Part shown: piece after piece, positions 36,989 to 45,700 of the stretch
How positions within the stretch are numbered: position 1 is the first letter of the stretch
Layout: each line of letters begins with the position of its first letter
DNA from: JACCZX01 sp963824935
GTDB lineage: Bacteria > Pseudomonadota > Gammaproteobacteria > Burkholderiales > Burkholderiaceae_F
DNA: 64,000 nt
Assembly (NCBI GenBank): GCA_963824935.1
Contig: CAWGRF010000009.1
Location: 124,001 to 188,000, forward strand
Direction: 5' to 3'
Position numbers and translations under genes: made by a program
The notes under the pieces: generated by a model
The model's database searches: none
What the model was told of the DNA's origin: nothing
Seen by the model: the letters and a program-made list of their open reading frames with translations, nothing else

Positions 36989-39519
36989 ATGTCAGCAGTT
37001 CCTAATCAACCACCGATGAACCAGCCGCAGCCTGACGGCAGACCCGACTATGACGCGAGCAGCATCCAGATCCTCGAAGGGCTGGAGGCGGTGCGCAAGC
37101 GGCCCGGCATGTACATCGGCGACACGCACGACGGCACCGGACTGCACCACATGGTGTTCGAGGTCGTCGACAACTCGGTCGACGAGGCACTCGCGGGTTA
37201 CTGCGACGACATCATCGTCACGATCCACACCGACAACTCGATCTCGGTGGTCGACAACGGGCGCGGCATTCCGACCGGCATCAAGTTCGACGACAAGCAC
37301 GAGCCGAAGCGCTCGGCGGCGGAGATCGCGCTGACTGAGCTGCACGCCGGCGGCAAGTTCAACCAGAACAGTTACAAGGTTTCAGGCGGCCTGCACGGCG
37401 TCGGCGTCTCGTGCGTTAACGCGCTGTCGGAATGGCTGCGTCTGACCATCCGCGACGGCGGCAGCATGCACTACCTGGAGTTTCGGCGCGGCGATGTGCA
37501 GGACCGCATCGTGCAGACGATGCAGACCGCCGATGGTCTGATCGAAGCGTCGCCGATGAAGGTGACCGGCCCCACCGATCGGCGCGGCACCGAAGTTCAT
37601 TTTCTGCCGGACGACACGATTTTTACGAATGTCGACTTTCACTACGACGTGCTGTCCAAGCGGCTGCGCGAGCTCTCGTTCCTGAACAATGGTGTGCATA
37701 TCAAGCTGATCGATCAGCGCACCGGCAAGGAAGAAGACTTCGCATTCTCCGGCGGCGTCAAGGGCTTCGTGCAGTACATCAACAAGTCGAAGACGGTGTT
37801 GCATCCGAACGTTTTCTACGTCAACGGCGAATCCACCGTAGGCGGCACAGCGGTCGGCGTCGAAGTAGCGATGCAGTGGAACGACGGCTACAACGAAAGC
37901 CTGCTCGCGTTTACCAACAACATTCCGCAGAAAGACGGCGGCACGCACATCACCGGGCTGCGCGCGGCAATGACGCGCGTGCTTAACAACTACATCAAGA
38001 GCCACGAATTCGACAAGCGGGCAAAAGTCGAAACGACCGGCGACGACATGCGCGAGGGACTCGCGTGCGTGCTATCGGTCAAGATCCCCGAGCCGAAGTT
38101 CAGCTCGCAGACCAAGGACAAGCTGGTGTCGTCCGAAGTGCGGCCTGCGGTCGAGGACGCGATCGGCCGCGCACTCGAGAGCTATCTGCTCGAGCGCCCA
38201 GCCGATGCCAAGATCATCTGCGGCAAGATTGTCGACGCGGCGCGGGCCAGAGAGGCGGCGCGCAAGGCGCGCGAGATGACACGCCGCAAGGGTGTGCTCG
38301 ACGGTGTCGGGCTGCCCGGGAAGCTTGCCGACTGCCAGGAGAGAGATCCCGCGAAGTCGGAGCTTTATATCGTCGAAGGCGATTCGGCCGGCGGTTCTGC
38401 CAAGCAGGGGCGCGATCGCAAGTTTCAGGCGGTGCTGCCATTGCGCGGTAAGGTGCTGAACGTCGAGAAGGCGCGCTTCGACAAGCTGATCTCGTCCGAG
38501 CAGATCGCGACATTGATCACCGCACTCGGGACCGGCATCGGAGCGCCCGATACGCCCGACGGTTTCAATCTCGACAAGCTGCGCTATCACCGCATCATCA
38601 TCATGACCGACGCCGATGTCGACGGCGCGCATATCCGCACGCTTCTACTGACCTGTTTTATCGGCAGATGCCGTTGCTGGTCGAACAAGGCCACATCTTT
38701 ATTGCGCAGCCGCCGCTGTACAAAGTCAAGCACGGCAAGGATGAGCGTTACCTGAAGGACGATCACGAATTGGCGCAGTACATCGTCACGCTCGCTCTAA
38801 GGGATGCAAAGCTGGTCCCGGCCGAAGGTGCAAGCCCGATCGAAGGCGAAGCGTTGGAAGCCCTGGCGCGCCAGTATCTGGTGGCAAACGCAGTAATAGA
38901 GCGGCTGGCGAAAGTGATGGACCGGCCTGCGCTCGAAGCGTTGCTGGCCGGCACCGAGCTTGACTTGGACGACGCGGCCAGCGCCGAAGCTTCAGCGTTG
39001 CGGCTTACCGAAGCGCTTGGCAACTCGACAGTGCATGTGTACGCGCAGCACGATTCGGTCACCGACAAACATCGACTGCGCATCGAGCGTCGCCATCATG
39101 GCAATGCGAAACTCAGTGCCATTGATGCCGACTTCGTGCACGGGGCTGACTATGCGACGCTGGCGAGCGCCGCGCGCACGTTCAAGGGAATGCTCGGCGC
39201 CGGCGCGCGCATCGTTCGCGGCACGGGCGACAAGGAAAAGCATGCGGCTGTGGCAACCTTTGCCGAAGCGGTCAACTGGCTGATGCGCGAAGCCGAGAGC
39301 GCAGTCACGCGCCAGCGCTACAAGGGTCTGGGTGAGATGAATCCCGCGCAGTTATGGGAAACGACGATGGATCCGGCAATACGGCGCATGCTCAAAGTGC
39401 AGATCGAAGACGCCATCGGCGCCGATCAGATCTTCACCACGTTAATGGGCGACGAAGTCGAGCCGCGGCGGCTGTTTATCGAGTCAAACGCGCTGGCGGC
39501 CGGCAATATCGATGTTTGA
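36989..39519 (+). CDS. gyrB: DNA gyrase subunit B (one frameshift)
   Basis: ATPase and TOPRIM subunit of gyrase, about 843 residues when joined. The GHKL ATPase region has VFEVVDNSVDEALAGYCDDI. The TOPRIM part has VEGDSAGGSAKQGRDRKFQA and MTDADVDGAHIRTLLLT. The frame breaks near 38660 in a T-rich stretch, where one T appears to be missing; FYRQMPLLVEQGHIFIAQPP should follow LLLT. The C-terminus has RYKGLGEMNPAQLWETTMDP. Because gyrB is essential, this is almost certainly a sequence error. The proteobacterial insert between TOPRIM and tail is present. Confidence 0.97.
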
Positions 39520-39552
39520 GACTGGAGTACTCAGACGCTAGGAGTTCAGGAG

Positions 39553-39777
39553 ATGAACGTCTCGATTACGTACTGCGTGCGCTGAAACTACCTTCCTCGC
39601 GCCTCCAGTCTGGGGGCCAAGCTGTCTCAAGAACTGCGAGTTGAAGCCCAGTTGATCAAGGGTGACAACGGCGTCTTCGACGTCGTCGCAAATGGAAACC
39701 TCATTTTCTCGAAGCACGCGACGGGACGGTTCCCCGAAGAGCACGAGATCGTCGAGGCGCTGCGCCCACTCATGTAG
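39553..39777 (+). CDS. SelW-like Rdx-family selenoprotein with in-frame TGA (selenocysteine)
   Basis: From an ATG at 39553, with AGGAG eight bases upstream, the frame reads MNVSITYCVR, then TGA at 39583-39585, then NYLPRASSLGAKLSQELRVE and on to a TAG at 39775-39777, 74 residues in all. This is the layout of the Rdx (SelW/SelT/SelH) family: a first beta strand ending in CxxC or CxxU, the RA helix, the G-FDVVANGNLIFSK strands and the closing GRFPEEHEIVEALRPLM. The TGA occupies the second redox position (C8-x-x-U11). A hairpin that fits a bacterial SECIS follows. Likely a thioredoxin-fold redox protein in the cytoplasm. The alternatives are a TGC-to-TGA mutation or a base-call error. The gene lies 33 bases after gyrB. 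Confidence 0.85.
39586..39621 (+). promoter_or_regulatory. Candidate bacterial SECIS element
   Basis: 21 bases after the TGA, a six-pair stem (39601-39606 GCCTCC with 39612-39617 GGGGGC, one U-G pair) closes a 5-nt loop AGTCT whose second base is G. CTT at 39592-39594 can pair with AAG at 39619-39621 as a lower stem. Known bacterial SECIS hairpins lie within the coding region soon after the UGA and carry a G among the first loop bases, to which SelB binds. The fit is by eye. Confidence 0.65.
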
Positions 39778-39884
39778 TTCGGGCGCATGGCCGGTCGCCG
39801 CCTCAAGGCGCCGCAGCTGACCGCCCGCCGCCGCTCACAACGGCCAATTGCGGCCTCAACGAACTTCAGCCAGCGGGTTCGTGT

Positions 39885-40790
39885 TCAGCCTTCGGGTGCC
39901 CCGACGAACGTCGCCGCGCCGGCCAGGCAGCGCACGCTTAGCGCTGCGGCATCGGCGAGCGGCTGTGCAGACAGCCAGTTCCGATCGTCAAGGTGCAGGC
40001 GCACCCCGGCAGGCGCGACCATTTCGACTGCGCGCGCCTGAGTGACCCGCAGCTCGGGAAGCTGGCCGCTGGCCAGGTTCAGGCGGTTTTCCGCATAGGC
40101 GAGCAGCGACGCGCGCTCGGCGTCGCTGACAAGGACGATATCGAGCAAGCCGTCAGAGGGGTCGGCTTCGGGCGCAAGCGGCAGGTTCGGGCCCACGAAC
40201 CGGACGTTGAGCACCTCGACCGCGAGGTAGTCGCCCGACAGATCCACGCCGTCGGCTGCGATCTGCCAGTGGTGAAGAGGCGCTTCGCGAACAAGCTCGG
40301 AGAGCAAGTGCAGCGCGCGATCAGTCTCGCGCCCCAGCAACGTCGCGTCCGCGGCGATTTCGTCACCGCGGCTGACTAGATCGGCCACCAGACCGCCACC
40401 GACACCTTCGACGAAGCGCTCCCGGCCCCATGGCGCGGCTACCTGGCCGATGTCGAACGGCTGCTCGGATCGCGGCGACGTCGACCACGTCTCGACCAGC
40501 TCGCGTGCATCTCCGCGCACGCCGAGTGTCTTCGCGATGTTGTTAGCAGTGCCAATAGGAATGGTTGCAAACGGCAGCGCGCGGTCTGCCGCCGCCAAGG
40601 CCACCTTACGGACCGTTCCATCACCTCCCGCAGCCACGACAAGGTCAGTCGGCTCTTGCAGCAGCCGCTCCCAGCCCTTCTCGCTCGACCGGTGACGCAC
40701 CTCGTGGCCCGCATCGGTGATCAGGCGGACGAGGTCTTGCGTCTCCTGACCGCTTCCGGCGGTCGGGTTGTGGACCAGCGTAATCTTCAT
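39885..40790 (-). CDS. Diacylglycerol kinase family lipid kinase
   Basis: 301 residues from the ATG at 40790, which gives the family start MKITLVHNPTAGSG; an upstream ATG at 40820 is possible. The nucleotide-binding motif is VVAAGGDGTVRKVALAAADR, then FATIPIGTANNIAKTLGV. The C-terminal half has ADPSDGLLDIVLVSDAERAS, as in YegS/DagK-like kinases. It would phosphorylate a lipid such as diacylglycerol at the membrane; the substrate is not certain. It diverges from surE with a 38-base gap. Confidence 0.9.
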   Translation of the reverse strand: MKITLVHNPTAGSGQETQDLVRLITDAGHEVRHRSSEKGWERLLQEPTDLVVAAGGDGTVRKVALAAADRALPFATIPIGTANNIAKTLGVRGDARELVETWSTSPRSEQPFDIGQVAAPWGRERFVEGVGGGLVADLVSRGDEIAADATLLGRETDRALHLLSELVREAPLHHWQIAADGVDLSGDYLAVEVLNVRFVGPNLPLAPEADPSDGLLDIVLVSDAERASLLAYAENRLNLASGQLPELRVTQARAVEMVAPAGVRLHLDDRNWLSAQPLADAAALSVRCLAGAATFVGAPEG

Positions 40791-40828
40791 CGGCAGCACC
40801 ACACGGCGCGGAAGGTTCACTTCGTCTG

Positions 40829-41623
40829 ATGCGCATCCTAGTCGCCAACGATGACGGCATCCACAGTCCGGGCATTGCGACGCTTGCCCGCGTCGCGTCG
40901 CGCTTCGGTGATGTGCGCGTCGTTGCGCCCGACGTCGAGCAATCGTCAGCCAGCCACGCGATCACCGCGTCGCGGCCGCTGACTTATCGGCGAGCCACGC
41001 ATATCCCGGGCATCGAAGCCTGGCGAGTCAACGGGACACCCGCCGACTGCGTCGCGCTCGGAGTGCACAACTGGGAGCAAGTCGACGTTGTGCTGTCGGG
41101 CGTCAATATCGGCGTCAACCTCGGTAACGGCATCTGGCACTCCGGCACGCTGGCTGCGGCGAAGCAGGCAACGCTGTTCGGCATCCGCGGCATCGCACTC
41201 AGCACGCCGTCAACGGCACCGGGCGGAGAGGAGCCGGACTTCAACGCGCTCGAGCCGCATATCGAACGTGTCTTGCGCGTCCTGCTAGCGGACACCCTCG
41301 CCCGCCTTCTCAACGTCAACCTGCCGTCAGCGCCGCGCGGTATGACCTGGACCCGACAGGCGGTGCGCCACTACGACGGCCGCATCGTTCCCGGCGAAGA
41401 TCCGATGGGCCGCAAGCACTTCTGGTTCACCGTCGTGCCGATCGAGCAGACCGAGCCTGGCACCGATCTGTGGGCGATGGAGCGCGGCTATATCTCGATC
41501 ACCCCGCTCAGCTTGGATCTCACCGATCAGGCCGACCTCGCGCGGCTGACCGCAGCGCTGCCGCTGGATGCGCCGCCAGCCGAGGAACGGACGGAAGAGA
41601 TGGAGGAAGACGAGTCAACGTGA
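40829..41623 (+). CDS. surE: 5'/3'-nucleotidase SurE
   Basis: 264 residues. The N-terminal metal site is MRILVANDDGIHSPGIATLA with the NDDG motif. Further typical parts are VVAPDVEQSSASHAITASRP, VNGTPADCVALG and LSGVNIGVNLGNGIWHSGTL. It dephosphorylates nucleoside monophosphates and some polyphosphates. A short acidic tail (EERTEEMEEDEST) is unusual. Here it is the first gene of an operon with an amidohydrolase and periplasmic redox proteins, not in its common pcm-nlpD-rpoS setting. Confidence 0.93.
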   Translation: MRILVANDDGIHSPGIATLARVASRFGDVRVVAPDVEQSSASHAITASRPLTYRRATHIPGIEAWRVNGTPADCVALGVHNWEQVDVVLSGVNIGVNLGNGIWHSGTLAAAKQATLFGIRGIALSTPSTAPGGEEPDFNALEPHIERVLRVLLADTLARLLNVNLPSAPRGMTWTRQAVRHYDGRIVPGEDPMGRKHFWFTVVPIEQTEPGTDLWAMERGYISITPLSLDLTDQADLARLTAALPLDAPPAEERTEEMEEDEST

Positions 41624-41658
41624 AAATTTGCGATGGATCTGTGGTTCTAAAGTCACGT

Positions 41659-42498
41659 ATGCGAATTCGGCAGTTGATCTTCGCCCTTACAGCGTGCGGC
41701 CTCGCGGCGGTCGTGTCATCCGCGCGCGCACAGTCTGCCGAGCGGTTGCCGATCTTCGACGCCCACGTTCACTACAGCCACGACGCGTGGGAGATGGTGC
41801 CGCCGGACGTGGCCCTGAAGCTGGTGCGCGACGCGGGCGTCCGGCGCGTGCTGGTGTCGAGTTCCGACGACGACGGTCAACAGCGTCTGGTCAAACTTGC
41901 CCCTGACGTGTTCCTGCCGTCACTGCGGCCGTATCGGCAGCGCGGCGACCAGTCCGTCTGGGCACGTGACCCTACGGTCGTCGGCTACCTCGAAGAACGA
42001 CTTGCCAAGTACCGCTATGTCGCGCTCGGCGAGTTCCATATTTACGGCGCCGACGTCGATCTGCCGGTCCCGCGCCGCATGATTGAGCTCGCGCGCAAGC
42101 ACAAGCTGGTTCTGCATTCGCATTCGGATGCCGATGCCATCGACCGACAGTTCGCCCAGTGGCGCGAGGCACGCATCCTGTGGGCGCACGCCGGATTCGA
42201 CTCGCCTGCCAACGTGCGCGCGATGCTGAAGAAGCATCGCAACTTGTGGTGTGACCTGGCGTTTCGCAGCGACCACGCGCCGAGCGGCCAACTCGATGCC
42301 GAGTGGCATGCGTTGATGCTGGAGTATCCCGATCGCTTCATGGTGGGCACCGACACGTTTACGCCGGAGCGCTGGCCCTTCATCGTCGAGCACGCACGGT
42401 GGTCACGCCAATGGCTGGCCGGACTTCCTCCCGCGGTGGCCGAGCGCATCGCCTACAAGAATGGCGAGGCCCTTTTCGCCGACGCCCTGCGCAAATGA
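41659..42498 (+). CDS. Exported amidohydrolase-family (TIM-barrel) protein
   Basis: 279 residues with a signal peptide (MRIRQLIFALTACGLAAVVS, then SARAQ). The metal-site HxH is in LPIFDAHVHYSHDAWEMV. Later residues that could bind metal are in LVLHSHSDADAID, RILWAHAGFDSPANVR and MVGTDTFTPERWPF. It resembles the amidohydrolase-2 group. The reaction is unknown; periplasmic location is predicted. The ATG at 41659 is preferred because it gives a clean signal; a GTG at 41620 that overlaps the surE stop is possible. The stop overlaps the next start (ATGA). Confidence 0.85.
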   Translation: MRIRQLIFALTACGLAAVVSSARAQSAERLPIFDAHVHYSHDAWEMVPPDVALKLVRDAGVRRVLVSSSDDDGQQRLVKLAPDVFLPSLRPYRQRGDQSVWARDPTVVGYLEERLAKYRYVALGEFHIYGADVDLPVPRRMIELARKHKLVLHSHSDADAIDRQFAQWREARILWAHAGFDSPANVRAMLKKHRNLWCDLAFRSDHAPSGQLDAEWHALMLEYPDRFMVGTDTFTPERWPFIVEHARWSRQWLAGLPPAVAERIAYKNGEALFADALRK

Positions 42499-42911
42499 TC
42501 GGCCAGCGCTGCGCCCTAACGGCGACGGTCGTCTTGCTACTGCTCGCGCCGAGTCTTGCGATGGCGTGCGAGCCCACACCGATCGGTAAGGACGCGGCGC
42601 GCATCGATGGCCAGAACTTCGTGCTTGTCTGGCGTGTCGAGCCCGCGCCGCTGAGGCTCGGCGAGTTTTTCGCGGTCCTCGTCAGTGCGTGCGAGAGGAG
42701 CGCGCAACGCGTGTCCAGGCTCAAGGTCGACGCGACCATGCCGGCGCACAACCACGGCATGAACTACCTGCCGACTATCACCGCTGACGGCAGCGGGACG
42801 TTCACGGCGCGCGGCCTGCTGCTGCATATGCCGGGACGCTGGGAGCTCGCGTTTGACGTCGCCAGCGAAGCGGCACGCGAACAGCTGCGCGCGAACGTCG
42901 ACCTGAAGTAG
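42495..42911 (+). CDS. Periplasmic YtkA-like domain protein
   Basis: 138 residues. A signal peptide (TATVVLLLLAPSLAMACEP) is followed by a small beta-sandwich with DATMPAHNHGMNYLPTIT and LLLHMPGRWELAFDV, which match the YtkA-like domain. Such proteins occur next to cytochrome and copper systems; their exact role is unknown. The His-rich MPAHNHGM could bind a metal. The start overlaps the amidohydrolase stop and the next gene begins 8 bases later. Confidence 0.82.
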   Translation: MIGQRCALTATVVLLLLAPSLAMACEPTPIGKDAARIDGQNFVLVWRVEPAPLRLGEFFAVLVSACERSAQRVSRLKVDATMPAHNHGMNYLPTITADGSGTFTARGLLLHMPGRWELAFDVASEAAREQLRANVDLK

Positions 42912-42919
42912 CGGGCGTC

Positions 42920-44125
42920 ATGCGGTTTGCGATCGTGATACCGGTTCTGTGCGCCGCCGCGTTCGCTGGCGCCATGACAGCGCTTGCAGAGACGCCGCTC
43001 GCACGCGAGGATGTTCAACGCGTGCTGTCGTTCGGGCCGTGGCCGCCCGCGCCGACGGTGGATCCTGGCAATCGGGTTTCAGGCAATCCTGCGGCAATCG
43101 AACTCGGGCGCCTGCTGTTCTTCGACGCTCGTCTTTCCAGGGTGGGCTACATCGCCTGTGTAACGTGCCACCAACCGGATCGCGCATGGGGCGATGGCAA
43201 GGCGCGCGCGCACGGGCTGGCGGACGTCGATCGCAATACGCCGATGCTGGCGAATCTCCGGCTCCCAAGATGGTTTGGTTGGAGTGGGGCCAGCGACAGC
43301 CTGTGGATGGCCAGCCTGCGGCCGATCCTCGACTCACGCGAACTCGACTCGACCCCGGCACACGTTCGTCATGTGTACGTGCGTGATCCGGATCTCGCGT
43401 GTTGGTACCGGCGTGCGTTTGGCCGAACCGCGGACGATCCTCGGGACAACGACACAACAGTGCTCGTCAACAGCGGCAAAGCACTCGCTGCGTTCCAGGA
43501 AACGCTCGTCACCGGGCGCACGCCGTTCGATGACTACCGCGATGCGCTCGCGCGTGGCGATCGCCTAGCGGCGGCGAAGTATCCGGACTCCGCCGCGCGT
43601 GGGCTGATGATATTCATCGGTCGTGGCAACTGCGTGCTCTGTCACAGCGGCCCGAACTTCAGCAACGCCGAATTTCATTCCACTGGCATTGGCCATTTCA
43701 CGGCGCGCGGCCGCGCCGACGGAGGGCGGTTCGAAGGCATCGAAGCAGTGACGACCAACGCCTTCAATCTGCTTTCGAAGTTCAACGACGATGCGTTGCG
43801 CGCAAATGCCACGCATACGCGCAACGTGGTGCTCGCACCACGCAACTGGGGCGAGTTCCGCACGCCATCGCTGCGCAACGTAGCCGTGACCGCACCCTAC
43901 ATGCATAACGGTGGACTCGCGACGTTGCGCGATGTGCTCCAGCACTACTCCGAGCTGGATGAAGAACGCCTGCACGCCGACGGCGAAAAGCTGTTGCGTG
44001 CGTTAAAGCTTTCGGACGCCGAGACCGAGGACCTGCTCGCCTTCCTCAACACGCTGACCGACAAGCACGGCGCCGATCGGCCGCGGCCAGTGCCGTTGTA
44101 TGTGGACTGCGACGCCACTTTCTAG
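42920..44125 (+). CDS. Dihaem cytochrome c peroxidase / MauG family protein
   Basis: 401 residues with a signal peptide (IVIPVLCAAAFAGAMTALAE). Haem-binding motifs are CVTCH (residues 80-84) and CVLCH (238-242). Conserved parts include LGRLLFFDARLSRVGYIACV, the ALAAFQETL helix and EFRTPSLRNVAVTAPYMHNG. It acts in the periplasm as a peroxide-reducing or MauG-like oxidising enzyme; which one cannot be told. It is probably partnered by the YtkA-like protein. The 3' end overlaps the convergent TIR gene by 80 bases. Confidence 0.92.
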   Translation: MRFAIVIPVLCAAAFAGAMTALAETPLAREDVQRVLSFGPWPPAPTVDPGNRVSGNPAAIELGRLLFFDARLSRVGYIACVTCHQPDRAWGDGKARAHGLADVDRNTPMLANLRLPRWFGWSGASDSLWMASLRPILDSRELDSTPAHVRHVYVRDPDLACWYRRAFGRTADDPRDNDTTVLVNSGKALAAFQETLVTGRTPFDDYRDALARGDRLAAAKYPDSAARGLMIFIGRGNCVLCHSGPNFSNAEFHSTGIGHFTARGRADGGRFEGIEAVTTNAFNLLSKFNDDALRANATHTRNVVLAPRNWGEFRTPSLRNVAVTAPYMHNGGLATLRDVLQHYSELDEERLHADGEKLLRALKLSDAETEDLLAFLNTLTDKHGADRPRPVPLYVDCDATF

Positions 44126-45668
44126 CGACCCGCAAACGTTCCGACACACACTGACAGAGCGCACGGACCGCGCAACCTCTCGTAAGAGGGATGTGATGAA
44201 CTAGCGGCGGGAAGTGCTCCGCTTCGGCTGACAGCTCGGCCAGCATGCGACGTGTCTGATCGACGATCCGGCCGTCGACCTTGTCGGCATTCAACTCCCG
44301 TAGCAGCGCTTCGAGCTCGGCACGCGCTTGTGCCGTCTGGCCCGCGTTGGCCAGCAGCACAGCGTGCATATAGCGCCACACGGGGATGTCGCCGGAACGT
44401 ATGGCCGACCGCGGATAGAGCCAGTCGAAGGTGGCCAGGTGCGCGTCGGGCGGCAGGATCGCAAGGAAGTTTGAACGATCATCGATCGTGAACAGGTACG
44501 GGTGGTAGGCCGCGCTCCACAGACGATTCCGAAGCGAATCGGTCATCGCTTCGCCGGCGAACCGCATATCGTTGGCCACGATGACCGCGTAAGGGACGAA
44601 CTTCGCACGCGACAGGCTGCCGCCGAATTGCATCGAACGGACGAACTCGCGCTCGCGACCGCTCGCGACCGCCCTCTCGAAGTGCTGGCGTGCTTCCGCG
44701 TCGCGATCGCGAAGCCACAGATGTTGGCCCCACATCGCGTGGGCATAGACATTGTCCGGCTCCTCTTTGACCGACCGCTGGAACTGCGCCGCAGGGTCAC
44801 CCGCGGTGGCTCCTTCACGTGTCAACAGATAGTCCGCCCAGCCCAGATGCGCGAAGAGATCCGCCGCGCGCTGCCCGGTCGCGTTGGGTAGGGCGGCCAC
44901 CAGCACCGGCTGCACGCGCTTGACGATATCGGCGAAGGTCTGCTCGCCGACGCGCACGCGGATCTCGCGCAGCCAGCGCATGCCGCAGTGCTCGCGCGCC
45001 CGATGCACCGCTGCATCCGACGGATAGCGCGCGACCAGTTCGTCGAAGCGGTTCCACGCCGCTGCATGGGAGCCCGACATGCACAGCTCCGCGGCTGATG
45101 CGGTCTCGCGGGCTGTTTGCTCGTGCTGCGCTCGCTCGGCCACGCGCTGTTGCCACACGTAGGCGAACGCGCCAGCACCCATCGCCGCGATGACGGTGAG
45201 GCCAATCACCGTCAGCAGCAGCGGCCGGAGGCCGCGATTGCCCATCTGAGTGACCGCGGCCAATGTTTCGGCGACCAGCTCACCCTGCGGTTGCAGCAGA
45301 GTAACGGCCTTCAGATAGGGCGGGATCGACGCCATCGGGGTCGGTGCGACGACCACTGGCAACACGCGACCGCGTGGGTGGCGCCAGCGTTGCTGCGCGA
45401 GATTCAGCTCGGCGAGTGCGTAGCTGCCGGTCGCGACCGACTCCGGCGAGACGAGAAAGATGAACACGTCGCAGTCGGCAATCGCTTCGCGCAACTCGGC
45501 GTCGAAAGGCTGGCCCGGTTCGAGTTCGCGGCGGTCGACGAAGCAGTGATGGCCTTCGGCGTCCAGCGCAAGTCGCAACCGCTCGCACAGGTCTCGGTAC
45601 TTCGACGAATATGAGATGAAGATGTCCATCGGCCAGCGCTCGATAGTAAAACGCGAGCCGATATTCAA
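44046..45668 (-). CDS. TIR domain - membrane helix - TPR-like protein
   Basis: 540 residues. The TIR domain covers about 14-150: MDIFISYSSKYRDLCERLRL, FVDRRELEPGQPF, CDVFIFLVSPESVATGSYAL, with the putative catalytic Glu in LAELNLAQQ. A membrane helix follows (LRPLLLTVIGLTVIAAMGAG, about 147-170). The rest is helical and TPR-like (AAQFQRSVKEEPDNVYAHAM). The start could be M1 at 45668 or M14 at 45629, where the TIR core begins. TIR domains often cleave NAD or make cyclic ADP-ribose signals, or act as scaffolds. Diverges from the cyclase gene with a 32-base gap. Confidence 0.85.
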   Translation of the reverse strand: MNIGSRFTIERWPMDIFISYSSKYRDLCERLRLALDAEGHHCFVDRRELEPGQPFDAELREAIADCDVFIFLVSPESVATGSYALAELNLAQQRWRHPRGRVLPVVVAPTPMASIPPYLKAVTLLQPQGELVAETLAAVTQMGNRGLRPLLLTVIGLTVIAAMGAGAFAYVWQQRVAERAQHEQTARETASAAELCMSGSHAAAWNRFDELVARYPSDAAVHRAREHCGMRWLREIRVRVGEQTFADIVKRVQPVLVAALPNATGQRAADLFAHLGWADYLLTREGATAGDPAAQFQRSVKEEPDNVYAHAMWGQHLWLRDRDAEARQHFERAVASGREREFVRSMQFGGSLSRAKFVPYAVIVANDMRFAGEAMTDSLRNRLWSAAYHPYLFTIDDRSNFLAILPPDAHLATFDWLYPRSAIRSGDIPVWRYMHAVLLANAGQTAQARAELEALLRELNADKVDGRIVDQTRRMLAELSAEAEHFPPLVHHIPLTRGCAVRALCQCVSERLRVARKWRRSPHTTALAAADRRRACRSAC

Positions 45669-45700
45669 CTTACCGATGACAAACTATCCTACGGTATAGG
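45669..45700. promoter_or_regulatory. Compact divergent promoter of the TIR and cyclase genes
   Basis: Only 32 bases separate the two starts if the longest TIR reading is used (71 bases with the shorter one). The region is AT-rich compared with its surroundings and holds an imperfect CTAT/ATAG dyad (CTATCCTACGGTATAG). Shared or mutually exclusive expression is likely. Confidence 0.45.

Noticed and set aside
39538..39744. Leftward 68-codon open frame over the SelW-like gene
   Set aside because: It is the antisense of a well-supported Rdx-family protein, has no homology and no good ribosome-binding site.
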